Shown piece by piece: positions 1 to 10,035 of a stretch of 21,581 bases of DNA. Under the pieces are notes generated by a model. The model did no database searches and was not told the DNA's origin. It saw only the letters and a list, made by a program, of their open reading frames with translations. The DNA comes from Nemertoderma westbladi (Eukaryota > Xenacoelomorpha > Nemertodermatida > Nemertodermatidae), in assembly GCA_032718475.1 (NCBI GenBank), contig JAUCBJ010005972.1, forward strand, positions 1-21,581, read 5' to 3'. A program made the position numbers and the translations under genes. How positions within the stretch are numbered: position 1 is the first letter of the stretch; each line of letters starts with the position of its first letter.

Positions 1-1064
1 GAGTCCAATATAAGCTTGGTTCCTTCACTATTAGGGGAAAGTCCATACAGCCGTCTCCTCAACTCTTCGTCTCCTAGGAATCGCTGATAGTCGGACAAAT
101 AAATATCGATAGCGTCTCTAGTTCGCGGTTTCTCGGCGGCCTCTTCGCTTTCCGCTTGAGAAAGGGTGACATCAGTTTGTTCTTCACAAGTTGATCTCTC
201 AGCCAGCTGGGATTTCCACGTGGCCGTTTCCTGTACTTTGAGATCTACCCGATGTAACCAAGTTTTGACAGCAACCTGCAGCGACGTGTCCTGTCTTCTT
301 TTGGAAGTTTCCTCAAAGGCTGAGAGGATTAGTCGAATGCGTAGGGTTCTTTCACGTACTTGGTATAGCAGCTCTTCCTGCTCTTGAGGTCCTTGAAGTT
401 GTCGAAACAGTTGTTCTTCCAAGCGCTCCAAGGAGCCGAAGAATCCCTGCACATATCCTGCTGCCGACCTCTTCCAAACAGCTGGATCCATTGTATCTTT
501 TGCCACTCCCATCCTGTGTATTTCTTCCCAAGTAGCCTCGGACAGGTCCAACGGGAGTCCGAGTCCGGGAAAGTTCCATTGTGATTCAACAATAGATATC
601 AATTCTTCCCTGGCGTATCCCGCGTAATTATCTTGGGTCGCTCGCTTATTCTTCGCCCAGTCGGCTTGATGTTCCTCCACCGCAATGAATATAGTAGTTA
701 GCACTGCAGCAGGAAGAGTAAGAAGGGGGTCCGAGTAGACTGTATCAGCCGTCTGCACTTCATGTTCGGGAGTCAGCTCTACAGTATCCGAACTGCTGGA
801 GCTATCGGGTCGCTGGGAAGTAGGTTCTTGACCAAGATGTTGCTGCGATAGGACAACTGCCTCTTGGTCCCGTTTTACCTGTGCCCGAGTGCCTATGATG
901 GACCTATGGAGGACTAGTCTAGGGTCTGATACTACTGGAGGGATGACCTTTTTTACAGTAGGAGGTGAGCCGAACTCCTTTCTTATTCGCTCCACACTCC
1001 TATCTGAATCACAGATAGTTGTATCGATCAGACTGTCTGACAGGTTTTGCTGAGTGTCAGACAT
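1..1064 (-). CDS. Unrecognised ORF of a large mobile element, possibly gag-like; runs off the left edge
   Basis: An ATG at 1064-1062 opens a frame with no stop for 354 codons up to the window edge, so the C-terminus is missing. Residues 1-110 are rich in Ser, Asp, Gln and Pro (an SSSSSD run lies near 88-93) and look disordered. From about 112 the protein seems helical: a short hydrophobic stretch at 114-129, Trp-containing helices at 130-200, and a Glu/Arg/Leu-rich stretch at 208-255 that could form a coiled coil. No signal peptide, zinc knuckle, protease or polymerase motif is visible. I do not recognise the family. Base composition is more even than the AT-rich DNA upstream, which supports real coding. 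It lies downstream of a multi-kilobase repeated terminal region on the same strand, where an LTR element would carry its gag gene; that role is inference from position only. Confidence 0.72.
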   Translation of the reverse strand, partial: MSDTQQNLSDSLIDTTICDSDRSVERIRKEFGSPPTVKKVIPPVVSDPRLVLHRSIIGTRAQVKRDQEAVVLSQQHLGQEPTSQRPDSSSSSDTVELTPEHEVQTADTVYSDPLLTLPAAVLTTIFIAVEEHQADWAKNKRATQDNYAGYAREELISIVESQWNFPGLGLPLDLSEATWEEIHRMGVAKDTMDPAVWKRSAAGYVQGFFGSLERLEEQLFRQLQGPQEQEELLYQVRERTLRIRLILSAFEETSKRRQDTSLQVAVKTWLHRVDLKVQETATWKSQLAERSTCEEQTDVTLSQAESEEAAEKPRTRDAIDIYLSDYQRFLGDEELRRRLYGLSPNSEGTKLILD

Positions 1065-1198
1065 GTTTGGCTATACAGTGGAAGGCTTACTGCTATAGTT
1101 ACAGTTAAAGCAAGTCTGGTAATTCAGTATGACCGCAAGCCTAGCGATTTATTACCGGTACCGTTACTCTGTGTAACGTGATATATACACAATATATT

Positions 1199-1434
1199 AG
1201 AATACCGGTATGCTTATAATATATAAGTATTATTACAGACTAGATTTGTCACAGAGTACCGGTATATAATTTTAGCACAAATATATATATATATATAGTA
1301 GGCCTATAATGAATACCGGTATACAGCTTACACTTATAGCATAGAAGTATAATTATGAACTAGAATTAATTGCAGAGTACCGGTATGATTTCAGCTCAAA
1401 TTTATAGAAATAAATATAATAAGCCTATGGTAAG
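1199..1434. repeat. Two tandem units of about 118 bp, each with two ACCGGT palindromes
   Basis: Unit 1 (about 1199-1315) and unit 2 (about 1316-1433) share the order AATACCGGTAT, AT-rich spacer, CAGAGTACCGGTAT, a TCAGCTCAAAT-like or TTAGCACAAAT-like block, then AGGCCTAT or AGCCTATG. Another GTACCGGTATG follows at about 1434. The units lie inside the leader or LTR-like part of the left large element, 130-370 bp upstream of the ORF start. They contain no coding sense; a regulatory role is possible but only inferred. Confidence 0.7.
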
Positions 1435-2399
1435 TACCGGTATGTCAATTATTTTTATAATAATTGAGTTCCTGAATATTTTGGGGTTACTTAGTTACTT
1501 TAACTTACTTTATTACCGTTATTTAAGCAGTAGTCCAACTGACAGTGAGACCTAGTTGTTGTATGGCAGGCCTACTATTTATAAATCGTTTGAGTTGATT
1601 TATAATAGATATATACCCGTTAAAAAGGGGTTTTGACAATATTTGAAATAAATGTTATTATTTCTGGGGGTCACTACACAGAAGCTGAACGCTCTCAGTG
1701 AAGTGCTATTTATTTGACACTAAAACTGATAATTCTAATTTACCTAAGTTACTCAATACTACGAATTACTTACGATACGGGTGAGATTAATTCTCTAATT
1801 AAATACAACAAAATATTACGTACAAAATTTTTTAGGGTAATTTTACAGGAAGTCTACAAACCAGTCCAACAAAGGGTTAGATTTCTGGTTTATTACAAAG
1901 GACAGGGTACTACGGTATTTAAATAATAAGTAGTAGTAAATATATTGTACTGTCCAGATAGGAAAATACCACCGCCTGACGACCTATAACCGTATCGCTA
2001 TAGGTACTACGTTATGTATCACGGATTGTTCCTACCCAGAAGCTAATAGAGCTAACGAATGTGCCTATCAACCACTTTACAACACAAATATACTGCCTAC
2101 ACTAATTACTTCGGAAAGCACTGTACACTAAACCCTAAATTAGGTACAAGTACCGGTATAACAAATAATCAGTAGTTAAATATACTTGAACAGTTAAAAG
2201 AACCACGGCATCTGCTGGAGTGACCGAAGCACGAAATCTCCAGTCTTTACCTACGCCAAGCAGCCCTGATGTAGTACCGGGGTTAGTTTAACTATAACGG
2301 TATGTATAACAAGCACAATTACTGTAGGAATAAACTTGGGGACATGAATGTTGCGAATAATCGCATAAACTCTGAATAATAAATATTACGCTACCCGTA

Positions 2400-2975
2400 C
2401 AGAATACTCAAACAAAATACAAACTAAACGCTGGCAGACTACTATCAAGCCTAAACAAACTACAGTATGTGCAGATTCTGAAACTGTTAGTTAGTATGCG
2501 TTCTAACACGGTAGTACGACTTATTCTTTAAGAGGGGATTGACCTTACCGCTTATGGCTGCCCCAACTTACTAACGGCACTTTATCAGACCAACTCTACA
2601 CACGCAGCAATCCCTTCAGACCTAAGAATAGCTAGACAACAATCCAGCTTACAAATATTTGAGTAATAACTATTACGGTACCTGAACAGACCACACAAAC
2701 AAACACAGGCTAAAACACTGGCAGACTACGATCAAGCCTAAATAAACTACAGTATATGCAGACTCTGAAACTGTTAGTTAGTATGCGTTCTAACACGGTA
2801 GTACGACTTATTCTTTAAGAGGGGATTGACCTTACCGCTTATGGCTGCCCCAACTTACTAACTGCACTTTATCAGACAAACTCTACACACGCCGTAATCT
2901 CTCCAAACCCAACCACAGTCAGACAGCAGCTCAGCCTACAATTATCTGAATAATCTGAGCAGGGTCACACGCCTT
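2400..2975. repeat. Two tandem units of about 287 bp in the left arm
   Basis: CTGGCAGACTAC occurs at 2431 and 2718, and AGAGGGGATT at 2531 and 2818, giving a period of 287 bp. A block of about 100 bp within each unit (roughly 2475-2575 and 2762-2862) is almost identical between the two, while the flanks differ much more. The same doubled structure exists inverted in the right arm, so the duplication predates the split of the two copies, or has been maintained since. Confidence 0.85.
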
Positions 2976-3208
2976 CTGCTCAATATTAGCCTACTAGGAA
3001 ATAAAACCGACAGAAATAAGTAAGCTCCAAAAGAAACAAGGGGTGTACAGTCCCTAATCTCTTAAACAGCCTACCGGTATACAATAATCAAAATCGAATA
3101 ATACTAAATGTACTTGTACAGCAGTACCGGTACCGGTGATGACAGTTAGGCCTACTGACCTACAGAAGTACCGGTTCAGTTTTATCAGTCACTACGGTAT
3201 TTAGCAGC

Positions 3209-3374
3209 TTTATTGCCTACTGCAATAAGATAGTAAACTGTTACTGTTCGACAGAACAGTTAGTAATCGATAAAACTGTTACTGTTCTTACCAGAACAAT
3301 ATTAAACTGTATTTAATGCCTACACTTGCAACCTTATTGCCTACTGCAATAAGATTATAAACTGTTACTGTTCG
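3209..3374. repeat. Pair of direct repeats about 123 bp apart
   Basis: The stretch TTATTGCCTACTGCAATAAG followed by TAAACTGTTACTGTTCG appears at about 3209-3251 and again at 3332-3374. The right arm shows a related single copy near 20405-20425 (GTTGCAGTAAGCAATAAAG on the opposite strand), so the duplication is specific to the left copy. It contains no gene. Confidence 0.7.
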
Positions 3375-4663
3375 CGCTTTTGAAGACCTTTAGCAGTTTA
3401 ACCCGCCAAAATTTATATGTCTTTTAGTTAATTAAAACCACTTTAGCATACAACAATAATTTATGCTAATACGCAAAACACTAGCCGAAGTCAGCCCATG
3501 CGCGATCATTCACCCGATGGATCTACACCCGGGAGACTGAATTCGGATGCTTGAATTTTATTATTGCAGTGTAAGGTTGCAGTGTATACCTACTATATTA
3601 TTCGATAGATCGTTAATAATTAATCTCTGACAGATATTATTGGCTTTCGGGAAATATTAACAGTTCCTTTAGGACGTGGCGCTTTATCTATTTAAACAGA
3701 ACTAAGACTTATACTAAAACGCAACGATACTGCTTATGATTAAAGTATAAAGCGTATTCTTTAGGAAATACTTTGTTACCAATCACAATCATACACACTA
3801 TTCTGCCGACCGTCAGTATATTTGATCACACATAAAGAGAGCAGCAATTGACTCACGTAGGGTCTGCTAAATAACATTGGATTCAATACACACCACATTA
3901 ATATAAATCGCAATTGTTATGTATAGCCGGTCTCTCTAACCTGTAGTGTATCAAGAAAATTGGGAATTTGGGTGATTTATCCGTATTATCCAAATAGCAA
4001 TATTTCCATCAACAAATAGGTACAATTAATAACTGACGGTAAAATAACAGTACAAACAATATGATTAATGCAATTAAATTAAGTGAGTTAAGTGAGTTTC
4101 ATTAGATGAGATTAGTTAGTTTGATGAGGTAACAGTTTATACTTTCGATAATTTAAGCAGTTTTACTAGAGTTCTTCCCAAAAGGCCGGTGTTTCTGGCT
4201 TAGACAGCAATAACAACAAAGTATCAAGTCAGAGCAGTAAGACTGAACACTCTCCTTATGATCGGCTGAAAAGCTACACGTCGACAGGAAAAATCGCTCT
4301 GATTGGCTCAAGCCAAACAAAGAACCATGCATCTAATGGCTGTTTCCATGTCAGCAACCAGCTGTTAGATGTCGTAATATGAATCATCACGGCTAAGCTG
4401 TGAAAGGTAGTTGGTGCATTACAGGTTTTTTGCCTTACCATGTCCGCCAAAACACGTATATAGCAGAATGATTTTTATGTCCGTTAAAACACCTGTAAAG
4501 GTACCTTGCGGGCGAGGGGAATATATATACAGTTAGAGAACCTTTTTAGAGTATTCCAGCGCCTGGGGGGAACTGGCCAGCAAAGGCAAACGTATCAGTT
4601 ATCCCACAAAAGCTTTTACAAGTATTTCTGTGAATACAGACTCAGACACACACGGGCACGATG

Positions 4664-4985
4664 TTAATCCCCCCCCCCCCATACTTGCCACCGTTTTTAA
4701 CAACAGTTATTGTTATCATATAATAAAAAATATAGGTCTACACCTAAATCCCAATTGAAGTGCGATATCAAGATTTCCTTAGAATATGCCCTGAATTAGA
4801 AATACAAAGATATGAAATGGCCCTAAAACCTAAAACAAATATATTAAATGGCCTTCCTAGGAAAATACACCCATGTTAGATTGAGTTCATAATCTACAGT
4901 TAATTATATTAAATTTATTAAAAGTGGCCCCTTTATAATATCAAAATATAAAATATGGCCCTAAATTCATAAATTAATTGTATTG
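4664..4985 (+). repeat. GGCC-motif interspersed repeat, copy A
   Basis: Starts with a C12 run (4669-4680), passes CAATTGAAGTGCGATATCAAG near 4752, and continues with AAATGGCCCTAAAACC, TTAAATGGCCTTCC and AAGTGGCCCC. A second copy (B) has the same order but is split by a LINE at 5616-7538. Copy A therefore serves as an unoccupied reference site. It has no coding capacity. The 3' half is also present inverted at about 8395-8565. Confidence 0.75.
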
Positions 4986-5469
4986 ATGTCTATTGGCAGA
5001 AATAGACTGGCAGACAGACATGTGTCAAACGGAATTGGCAGGGGGAAGGATAATTGGGATTACAATCAGAGATGTGAGGCAAAGGTGGCTTCTACTGCTT
5101 GCCTTGCCATTTGCCCATCGCCTTATAAGTTAATAATAAAAGTAAGTAATAATAGTAAAGTGAAATCCTCCTCCAGTTTCGTTATTTATGATACGTTTAA
5201 GCTGAAACTTGTGAAATAAATACTATAATACAACCTGCGCTGCATAATTGGGGAGAAAATGATCCATATGCAGATTTTTAAGTTTTTTATATGCAGTTTT
5301 AAATTTCACAAAATTTAAAACCTTCGATATTTCATATTTTATAATCATACCTGGCAATCATTATAGTAATAATTAAGGTGCATAATACTAGCTCAGGCAC
5401 ATTTTCCATACAAAAACGTGCATTTATAATCTCTGTACCTTTCAGATCATATCAGGCTCAGCATATTAT
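4986..5469. other. AT-rich interval without a recognisable gene
   Basis: A 78-codon open frame at 4983-5219 has no family resemblance and no ATG context of note. TACAATCAGAGATGTGAGGC near 5061 resembles the inverted sequence at 8340-8375 beside the foldback structure, so part of this interval probably belongs to the same repeat family. Nothing else was seen. Confidence 0.5.
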
Positions 5470-5597
5470 AGTTAACCCCCTCCCCTCATACCTCCCATAC
5501 CGTTGTTTACAGCAGTTATAGTATTATATAATAAATAATATCCACCAAAATCCCAATTGAAGTGCGATATCAAGATTTCCTTAGAATATTCCCTGAA

Positions 5598-7520
5598 TTA
5601 GAAATACAGAGATATACTACTACTACTAGGTCGAGCGAACTCGGACAGTGGAAATGAGATCCTTCCAGGCTTCCCGATTCTCCATAGTTGTCGCAATTCG
5701 TATCTCCCAAGTTCAGTATCCCTTTCAAGTTGATCTATATATGTTATGGCAGGTCGTCCACGACTACGCTTTCCATGAGTTGGTTGCCAGAGAAGTAGAT
5801 CTGGTATGACCTCGTCTTTACTTCGCCAGCAGTGCCCACTGAATCTTAATCTGCATTCACGGAGGGTGGTTGATACAGGTGGTATTGTACCATAAAGCTC
5901 GGCGTTTGCCATGTGTTGTATCCAGCTGATGTTTAGGGCTGCCCTTTGTAGTCTTGTGTAGCAACCATCAATTCGTTGTTCAAGTGATTTAGTCAGTGTC
6001 CAGGTCTCACCCCCGTATAAAAATACACTTTCCACTGTGGCTCGAAAGAACTTAGTCTTCAGGTGCCTGGAGAGATCTGATTTCCAGATGGTTTCCATTT
6101 TTGATAGATCTACCCAAGCCTTTGCTTTCCTAACTTCTATGTCCTTTTTGCTACTCTCTATCCATGATCCAAGGTACTGGAAGTCATCGACCTTCCTTAG
6201 TTGATTATTATCAATGGTTGTCAAGTTTCCATCAACATTAAAGGTCACGAATTCAGTCTTGGTAGCATTTATATGCAATCCAACCTCCTTAGCAGCCCTC
6301 TCCACTTTATTTAGTAGAAGCTGTGCATCTGCTAGCGTATTAGAGAGCAGGGCGATGTCATCCGCAAAGTCGGTGTCTGTGACTGTAGTTGCCAGATATC
6401 TCCTACTTCTGCGTTCTTGAAGTGTGAATCCCAGATCTTCACCCTTTGTGGCCGCCCTGATTGCGTAATCCAGCACAATTACAAATAGTAATGGTGCTAA
6501 TGTGTCACCTTGCAGTACGCCAGCCAGGATTGAGAAAAACTCAGTTTCACCATCTGGTGAGAGTACCTGCGCTTCTGTGTCACAATATAACAATCCAATG
6601 CCAGCAACAATTACTTCTGGTATTCCATAAGCTCTTAGGATTTCAAGCATTTTACCTCTATGGATGGAGTCGAATGCCTTCTTGAAGTCCACAAAAGTCA
6701 TGACTACGGGGAGATTCTTTGACTTAATTCCTTCAATTAGACTCCGTAGTGCAAGTATCTGAGCTATTGTTGATCTACTTGGTCGAAATCCGTTTTGGCT
6801 CTTACGCAGTAGTTTCTCTATGTGAGGCCTAATCCTATATAGAATCATTTTATTGTATATTTTGGTAGCTACCACAAGCAGACAGATCCCACGATAGTTT
6901 GTTGGTATGCCGAGGTCTCCTTTCTTGGGGAGAGGCTTTAGTTGACCTTTAGTTCAAATTGGTGGTGGCTTTTCCCCTTTTAACATCCGGTTGCAAACAT
7001 TCAATAATGGTCTATTTAGCACTCCGGTTTTCCATACCTCCGCTGGGATTTCATCTAATCCACTCGCTTTATTATTGGACATGTTTTTAATGCTTCTTTG
7101 GAGTTCGGCAGGTGTGAAGTCCCCTGTTTCTATAGGTAGTGTCTTGTCATATATTTTCCTTGTAGGGCTGACCTCGATGTTTGGTGGCTGCCCAAGCAAG
7201 TTGCTGAAGTGATTTTTCACTTCTCAACACGTTCTTCAGGACTATCGGCTTTGAGGCGCCCCTTTGCACAACTTTTCCGACCAGATACGTCATTTACAGT
7301 TTGCTAGGTAAGTCTTGATTGTTGCTGTATGTGAGCAGTTGTAATTGCTTCAGTTTTATCCTGTATGTACTTTTCCTGGCTGATGTTGTAAGCCAATTTA
7401 AGATCGTCCTTAGCTTTCTCAACCTTGTTAATGTTTTCGGTTGTTGGTTGTTCGGTTTTAACTTTGTAGGCTATCTTAAGATCTTCTCTCTTACAAGTAA
7501 CCTCAAGTTTTGCCATGGCA
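5598..7520 (-). pseudogene. LINE ORF2 remnant: reverse transcriptase and C-terminal domain
   Basis: The longest clean stretch is 425 codons at 5598-6875. Counted from 6875 as residue 1, it shows NGFRPSRST at 28-36, VDFKKAFDS at 62-70 (first catalytic Asp), GVLQGDTLAPLLF at 119-131, and DFADDIALLS at 169-178 (catalytic Asp pair). The thumb and C-terminal part follow, with LYGGETWTLT, SGHCWRS and GKRSRGRP. Upstream, the same gene continues through an in-frame TGA at 6954-6956, a 1-bp loss near 7217 and a TAG at 7304-7306. Near 5690 a frameshift moves the native C-terminus into another frame, where it ends at the TAG at 5626-5628. The catalytic residues are intact but the gene is broken in at least four places and lacks its endonuclease. 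Confidence 0.85.
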
Positions 7521-7538
7521 CATACTGTTTGCAGACAC
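5616..7538 (-). mobile_element. 5'-truncated RTE-like LINE with a (TAG)4 tail and a 12-bp target duplication
   Basis: The insert is bounded by ATACAGAGATAT on each side. On the minus strand it starts inside the linker between endonuclease and RT (the first 5' coding residues visible lie near 7515) and ends in four TAG units at 5617-5628. No endonuclease is present, so this is the common dead-on-arrival LINE copy. The very short 3' end and microsatellite tail fit RTE-type elements. The clade call comes from the look of the RT and C-terminus, not from a tree. Confidence 0.85.
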
Positions 7539-7550
7539 ATACAGAGATAT

Positions 7551-8565
7551 GAAATGGCCCTAAAACCCAAAACAAATATATTAAATGGCCTTCCTAGGAA
7601 AATACACTCACGTTAGATTGAGTTCATATTGTACAGTTAAATTACATTAAATTTATTTACGGTGGCCCTATCAAAATATATAAAATGACCTTTAAGATTT
7701 ACAGTAAATATATTGCAGCCAATTGGAAAATATAATTTGGCAATTGGCAATTACGATTCCCCGTACTTAGTTCCAATTTAAGCCTCATGCGAATTTAGTT
7801 CCAATGGAAAAGAATTTAGTTCCAATGGAAACAAATTTAGTTCCAATTTTGGCGAATTTATTTCCAATGGCGAACTTAGTTCCAATAACTAGAGAAAAAA
7901 GTTCGTACCCATTGGAACTAAATTCGCTTCCATTGGAACAAAATTTGCATCCATTGGTACTAAATTCGCATGCATTGGTACTAAATTCACATCCATTGGA
8001 ACTAAATTCGCATGCATTGGAACTAAATTCACATCCATTGGAACTAAATTCGCATGCATTGGAACTAAATTCGCATGCATTGGAACTAAATTCACATCCA
8101 TTGGAACTAAATTCGCATGCATTGGAACTAAATTCGCATGCATTGGAACTAAGTTCGTTTTGATATTCTGGGATTGGAACTAAGTTCGCCTCGATTGGAA
8201 CTAAGTTCGCTTTGTAAAATTTATTTTGGAACTAAATGCGTTTCAATTGGAACTACATAAGTTCGACTTTGAAAATGTGCGATTGGAACTAAGTTCGTGC
8301 TAACCTTATGAGTTACCAGTGGAGCACGGGCCTTTTAGTAGACGCCTCATTCAGCGTCACACCTCTGATTGTAGTTCAGGAATGTAATTAGGTAAATTTA
8401 GGGCCATTTTTTATATTTTTATATTTTGTTAGGGCCACTATTAATAAATTTAATGTAATTTAACTGTACAAAAATGAACACAATCTAACATGGATGTGTT
8501 TTCCTTGGAAGGCCATTTAATATATTTGTTTTAGGTTTAAGGGCCATTTCATATTTTCAAATCTC
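7551..8565. repeat. Foldback-type inverted repeat with a minisatellite centre
   Basis: The left arm (about 7551-7690) reads GAAATGGCCCTAAAACC, TTAAATGGCCTTCCTAGG and CACGTTAGATTGAGTTCAT. The right arm (about 8395-8560) carries the same blocks on the opposite strand: ACACAATCTAACATG, CCTTGGAAGGCCATTTAA, AAGGGCCATTTCATA. The arms are diverged but in the same order. The centre is the 21-bp minisatellite, which also changes orientation. No transposase is present. It could be a non-autonomous foldback element or two inverted copies of the GGCC repeat around a satellite. Confidence 0.65.
7783..8300. repeat. 21-bp minisatellite with an internal orientation switch
   Basis: From about 7905 to 8160 the unit ATTGGAACTAAATTCGCATGC repeats every 21 bp with few changes, alternating CATGCATT and CATCCATT forms, then decays to about 8300. 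From about 7783 to 7885 the units are reversed (TTTAGTTCCAATGG). Because 21 is a multiple of three and the unit has no stop in some frames, both strands show long open frames with a 7-residue period (LELNSHA-type on plus, MHANLVP-type on minus). I regard these as by-products of the repeat. Confidence 0.9.
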
Positions 8566-8569
8566 TATC

Positions 8570-8764
8570 TTCAAAAACAAGGAATGTTTTGTATTAGAAA
8601 CTAGGGGATTCGCAAAGGGGTGAAAATTTTGTCTTTGTCAGGTTCCACCTCAGTCAAATTGGTTGCGCTCACGCTTATGGGGGGGGGGGGGGGGGGGGGT
8701 TTGTTGTTACTACCTAAAGTAACCTATTGTATTACGGCAATTCAATTCCTATATTAATGATTGT
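8570..8764. other. Spacer with a 21-base poly-G run
   Basis: No gene is seen. Bases 8679-8699 are all G. The run may be a decayed or misassembled homopolymer and is a likely site of sequencing error; it can also form G-quadruplex structure. Confidence 0.8.
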
Positions 8765-9000
8765 GGCCCTCATTAGACAATGTTCCTAAGTGCCATTTAA
8801 AAGGAAGTGGCCCATTCATGACAATGTCCAATTTTAGCCACTTAAATATAAAATAGCCCTCAGTAGTGAGTAGACAATGTTCGTAAGGGCCATTTTAAAG
8901 GAAGTGGCCCATTTAAGACAATGTCTCATTTGAGCCACTTAAATGTAAAATGGCCCACAGTAAACAATGTTTGTAAGGGCCACTTAACCCTATTAAACCA

Positions 9001-9033
9001 GGGGGGGGGGGGGTCAATATGACCCCACCCCCC
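9001..9033. repeat. Left subterminal hairpin with G13 run
   Basis: G13 (9001-9013) is followed by TCAATATGACCCCACCCCCC. GGGGTCA pairs with TGACCCC across an ATA loop, and the G and C runs extend the stem. It lies 13 bp inside the left end of the TTAA element. The opposite end has the same structure. Confidence 0.85.
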
Positions 9034-9339
9034 GTGGTTTTTTTATTTTAATTCTGAATCAAACGCATTTGGGAATCTGAAATTTTATGACTTTTCCTAA
9101 AAATCTATTGTCTTCCTAGTGGTGAAAACCGTTTTCAAAAATATTGGGTACTTTTCGAGTTATAGCACCATTTTTTAACCCTACTTTTGGCACTTTTTTT
9201 GAGACGTTTTTTAAAAATTACATTTCATTAAATATGAATTGTAACATCTCTATTTTTGATTTACACCGGTTTTTTGGTATTAGAAATTGGATGAAATTCA
9301 TTTAAATTGATTTAGAAATTTCAAACTTGTTTTTTTTGG

Positions 9340-10035
9340 TGGGTGCCAAATTTTGGTGCCAGCACCAAATTTTGAAATATGTCAATTTTGTAAATTGATT
9401 GTTTGAAACTTGTTTTTTTACGCAATTTGGGTTTTTTGGGGTTCTAGATTCGATGAAATATATACGAGTTGCGCCAAGCGTATCAAACTTGTATTTTTCG
9501 GTGCTGTGTGCAAATTTTGGTGCTAGCACGAAATTTTGAAAATCCATTCAATAGATAAAATTGCTTGTGACAATTTATTTCTTGCGTTTTAAATGTTTAT
9601 GGCTGTTCTGAATTCAATGGAATAGATAATTATCGAACTAGACATCTCAAACTTGTATTTTTCGGATGTGGGTGCAAAATGTGGTGCTAGCACCAAATTT
9701 TGAAAACCATCAAATATATCAATTGATTGTGTCACCTTGTTTCTTGCGTTATACGGGTTTGTGATGGTTCTGAATTCAATGGAATCAGTAAAAATTTCAT
9801 AAGATTTCTCAAACTTGTATTTTTCGCCGGTGGCTGAAAATTGTTGTGCCAGCACCAAATTTTGGAAAATATGCAAATTGATCAGTAGATAGTATCACCT
9901 TGTTTCTTGCGTTATACGCGTTTATGAGGGTCCTGAATCCGATGGAATCAATAAAAACAGCACTGGACATCGCAAACTTGTACATTTTGGTGATGGGCAC
10001 GAAATTTGGTGCTAGCACCAAAATTTGCCAAATTA
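9340..10035. repeat. 163-bp tandem array with a GGTGCTAGCACC palindrome in each unit
   Basis: The palindrome core (GTGCTAGCAC or GTGCCAGCAC) occurs near 9355, 9519, 9681, 9845 and 10008, 162-166 bp apart, each followed by AAATTTTG-like sequence. The marker TTTCTTGCG recurs at 9578, 9740 and 9903. On the minus strand the units translate to a repeated peptide theme (NLVLAP, then EKYKFE, then IEFRT, then YNARNKV). The frame is lost between units whose spacing is 163 rather than 162, so coding use is doubtful. Confidence 0.85.

Larger units (their letters stand above)
1..4620 (-). mobile_element. Left copy of a large LTR-like element (terminal region plus first ORF)
   Basis: Read on the minus strand, the element starts at 4620 with TGTAAAAGCTTTTGTGGGAT and runs leftward. 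Bases about 2086-4620 align, with many substitutions and indels, to the plus strand of 19174-21581. The match is clearest at 2086-2420, 3480-3700, 3700-4060 and 4530-4620, and weak at 4060-4530. A terminal TG fits an LTR start. About 3.5 kb separate this end from the ORF at 1064. No CA end, primer-binding site or polypurine tract could be assigned, because the matching part of the second copy lies outside the window. An LTR retrotransposon with unusually long LTRs is my first reading; a DIRS-like element or a DNA transposon with long inverted ends is possible. Confidence 0.6.
5470..7700 (+). repeat. GGCC-motif repeat, copy B, split by a LINE
   Basis: Bases 5473-5615 match 4669-4812 of copy A (C-rich start, CAATTGAAGTGCGATATCAAG, CCTGAATTAGAAATACA). 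The match resumes at 7539-7690 (GATATGAAATGGCCCTAAAA onward). Between them lies the LINE, flanked by direct copies of ATACAGAGATAT at 5604-5615 and 7539-7550. Copy A reads through this point without interruption (AATACAAAGATATGAAATGG near 4801). Confidence 0.8.

Noticed and set aside
166-592. Several short open frames on both strands
   Set aside because: They are shadows of the long minus-strand frame covering 1-1064.
1-4620. Polinton/Maverick interpretation of the long inverted arms
   Set aside because: No PolB, integrase, ATPase, protease or capsid motif is seen in the visible ORF, and the inner borders carry a TG LTR-like end. It cannot be fully excluded without the flanking sequence.
4983-5219. 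78-codon plus-strand open frame
   Set aside because: It has no family features and lies in AT-rich repeat-like DNA.
6954-7306. Stops that appear to replace Trp codons in the RTE-like LINE, suggesting G-to-A hypermutation or stop recoding
   Set aside because: One of the three cases is a 1-bp deletion rather than a substitution. Two cases are too few, and ordinary decay explains them.
7804-8163. 119-codon open frame with a 7-residue repeat, and an 84-codon frame on the other strand
   Set aside because: Both follow from a 21-bp unit lacking stops. The open frames exist on both strands across the same minisatellite, with no sign of selection for one protein.
7783-8300. CRISPR-like regular repeats
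   Set aside because: The units are directly adjacent with no unique spacers, and the context is an animal repeat region.
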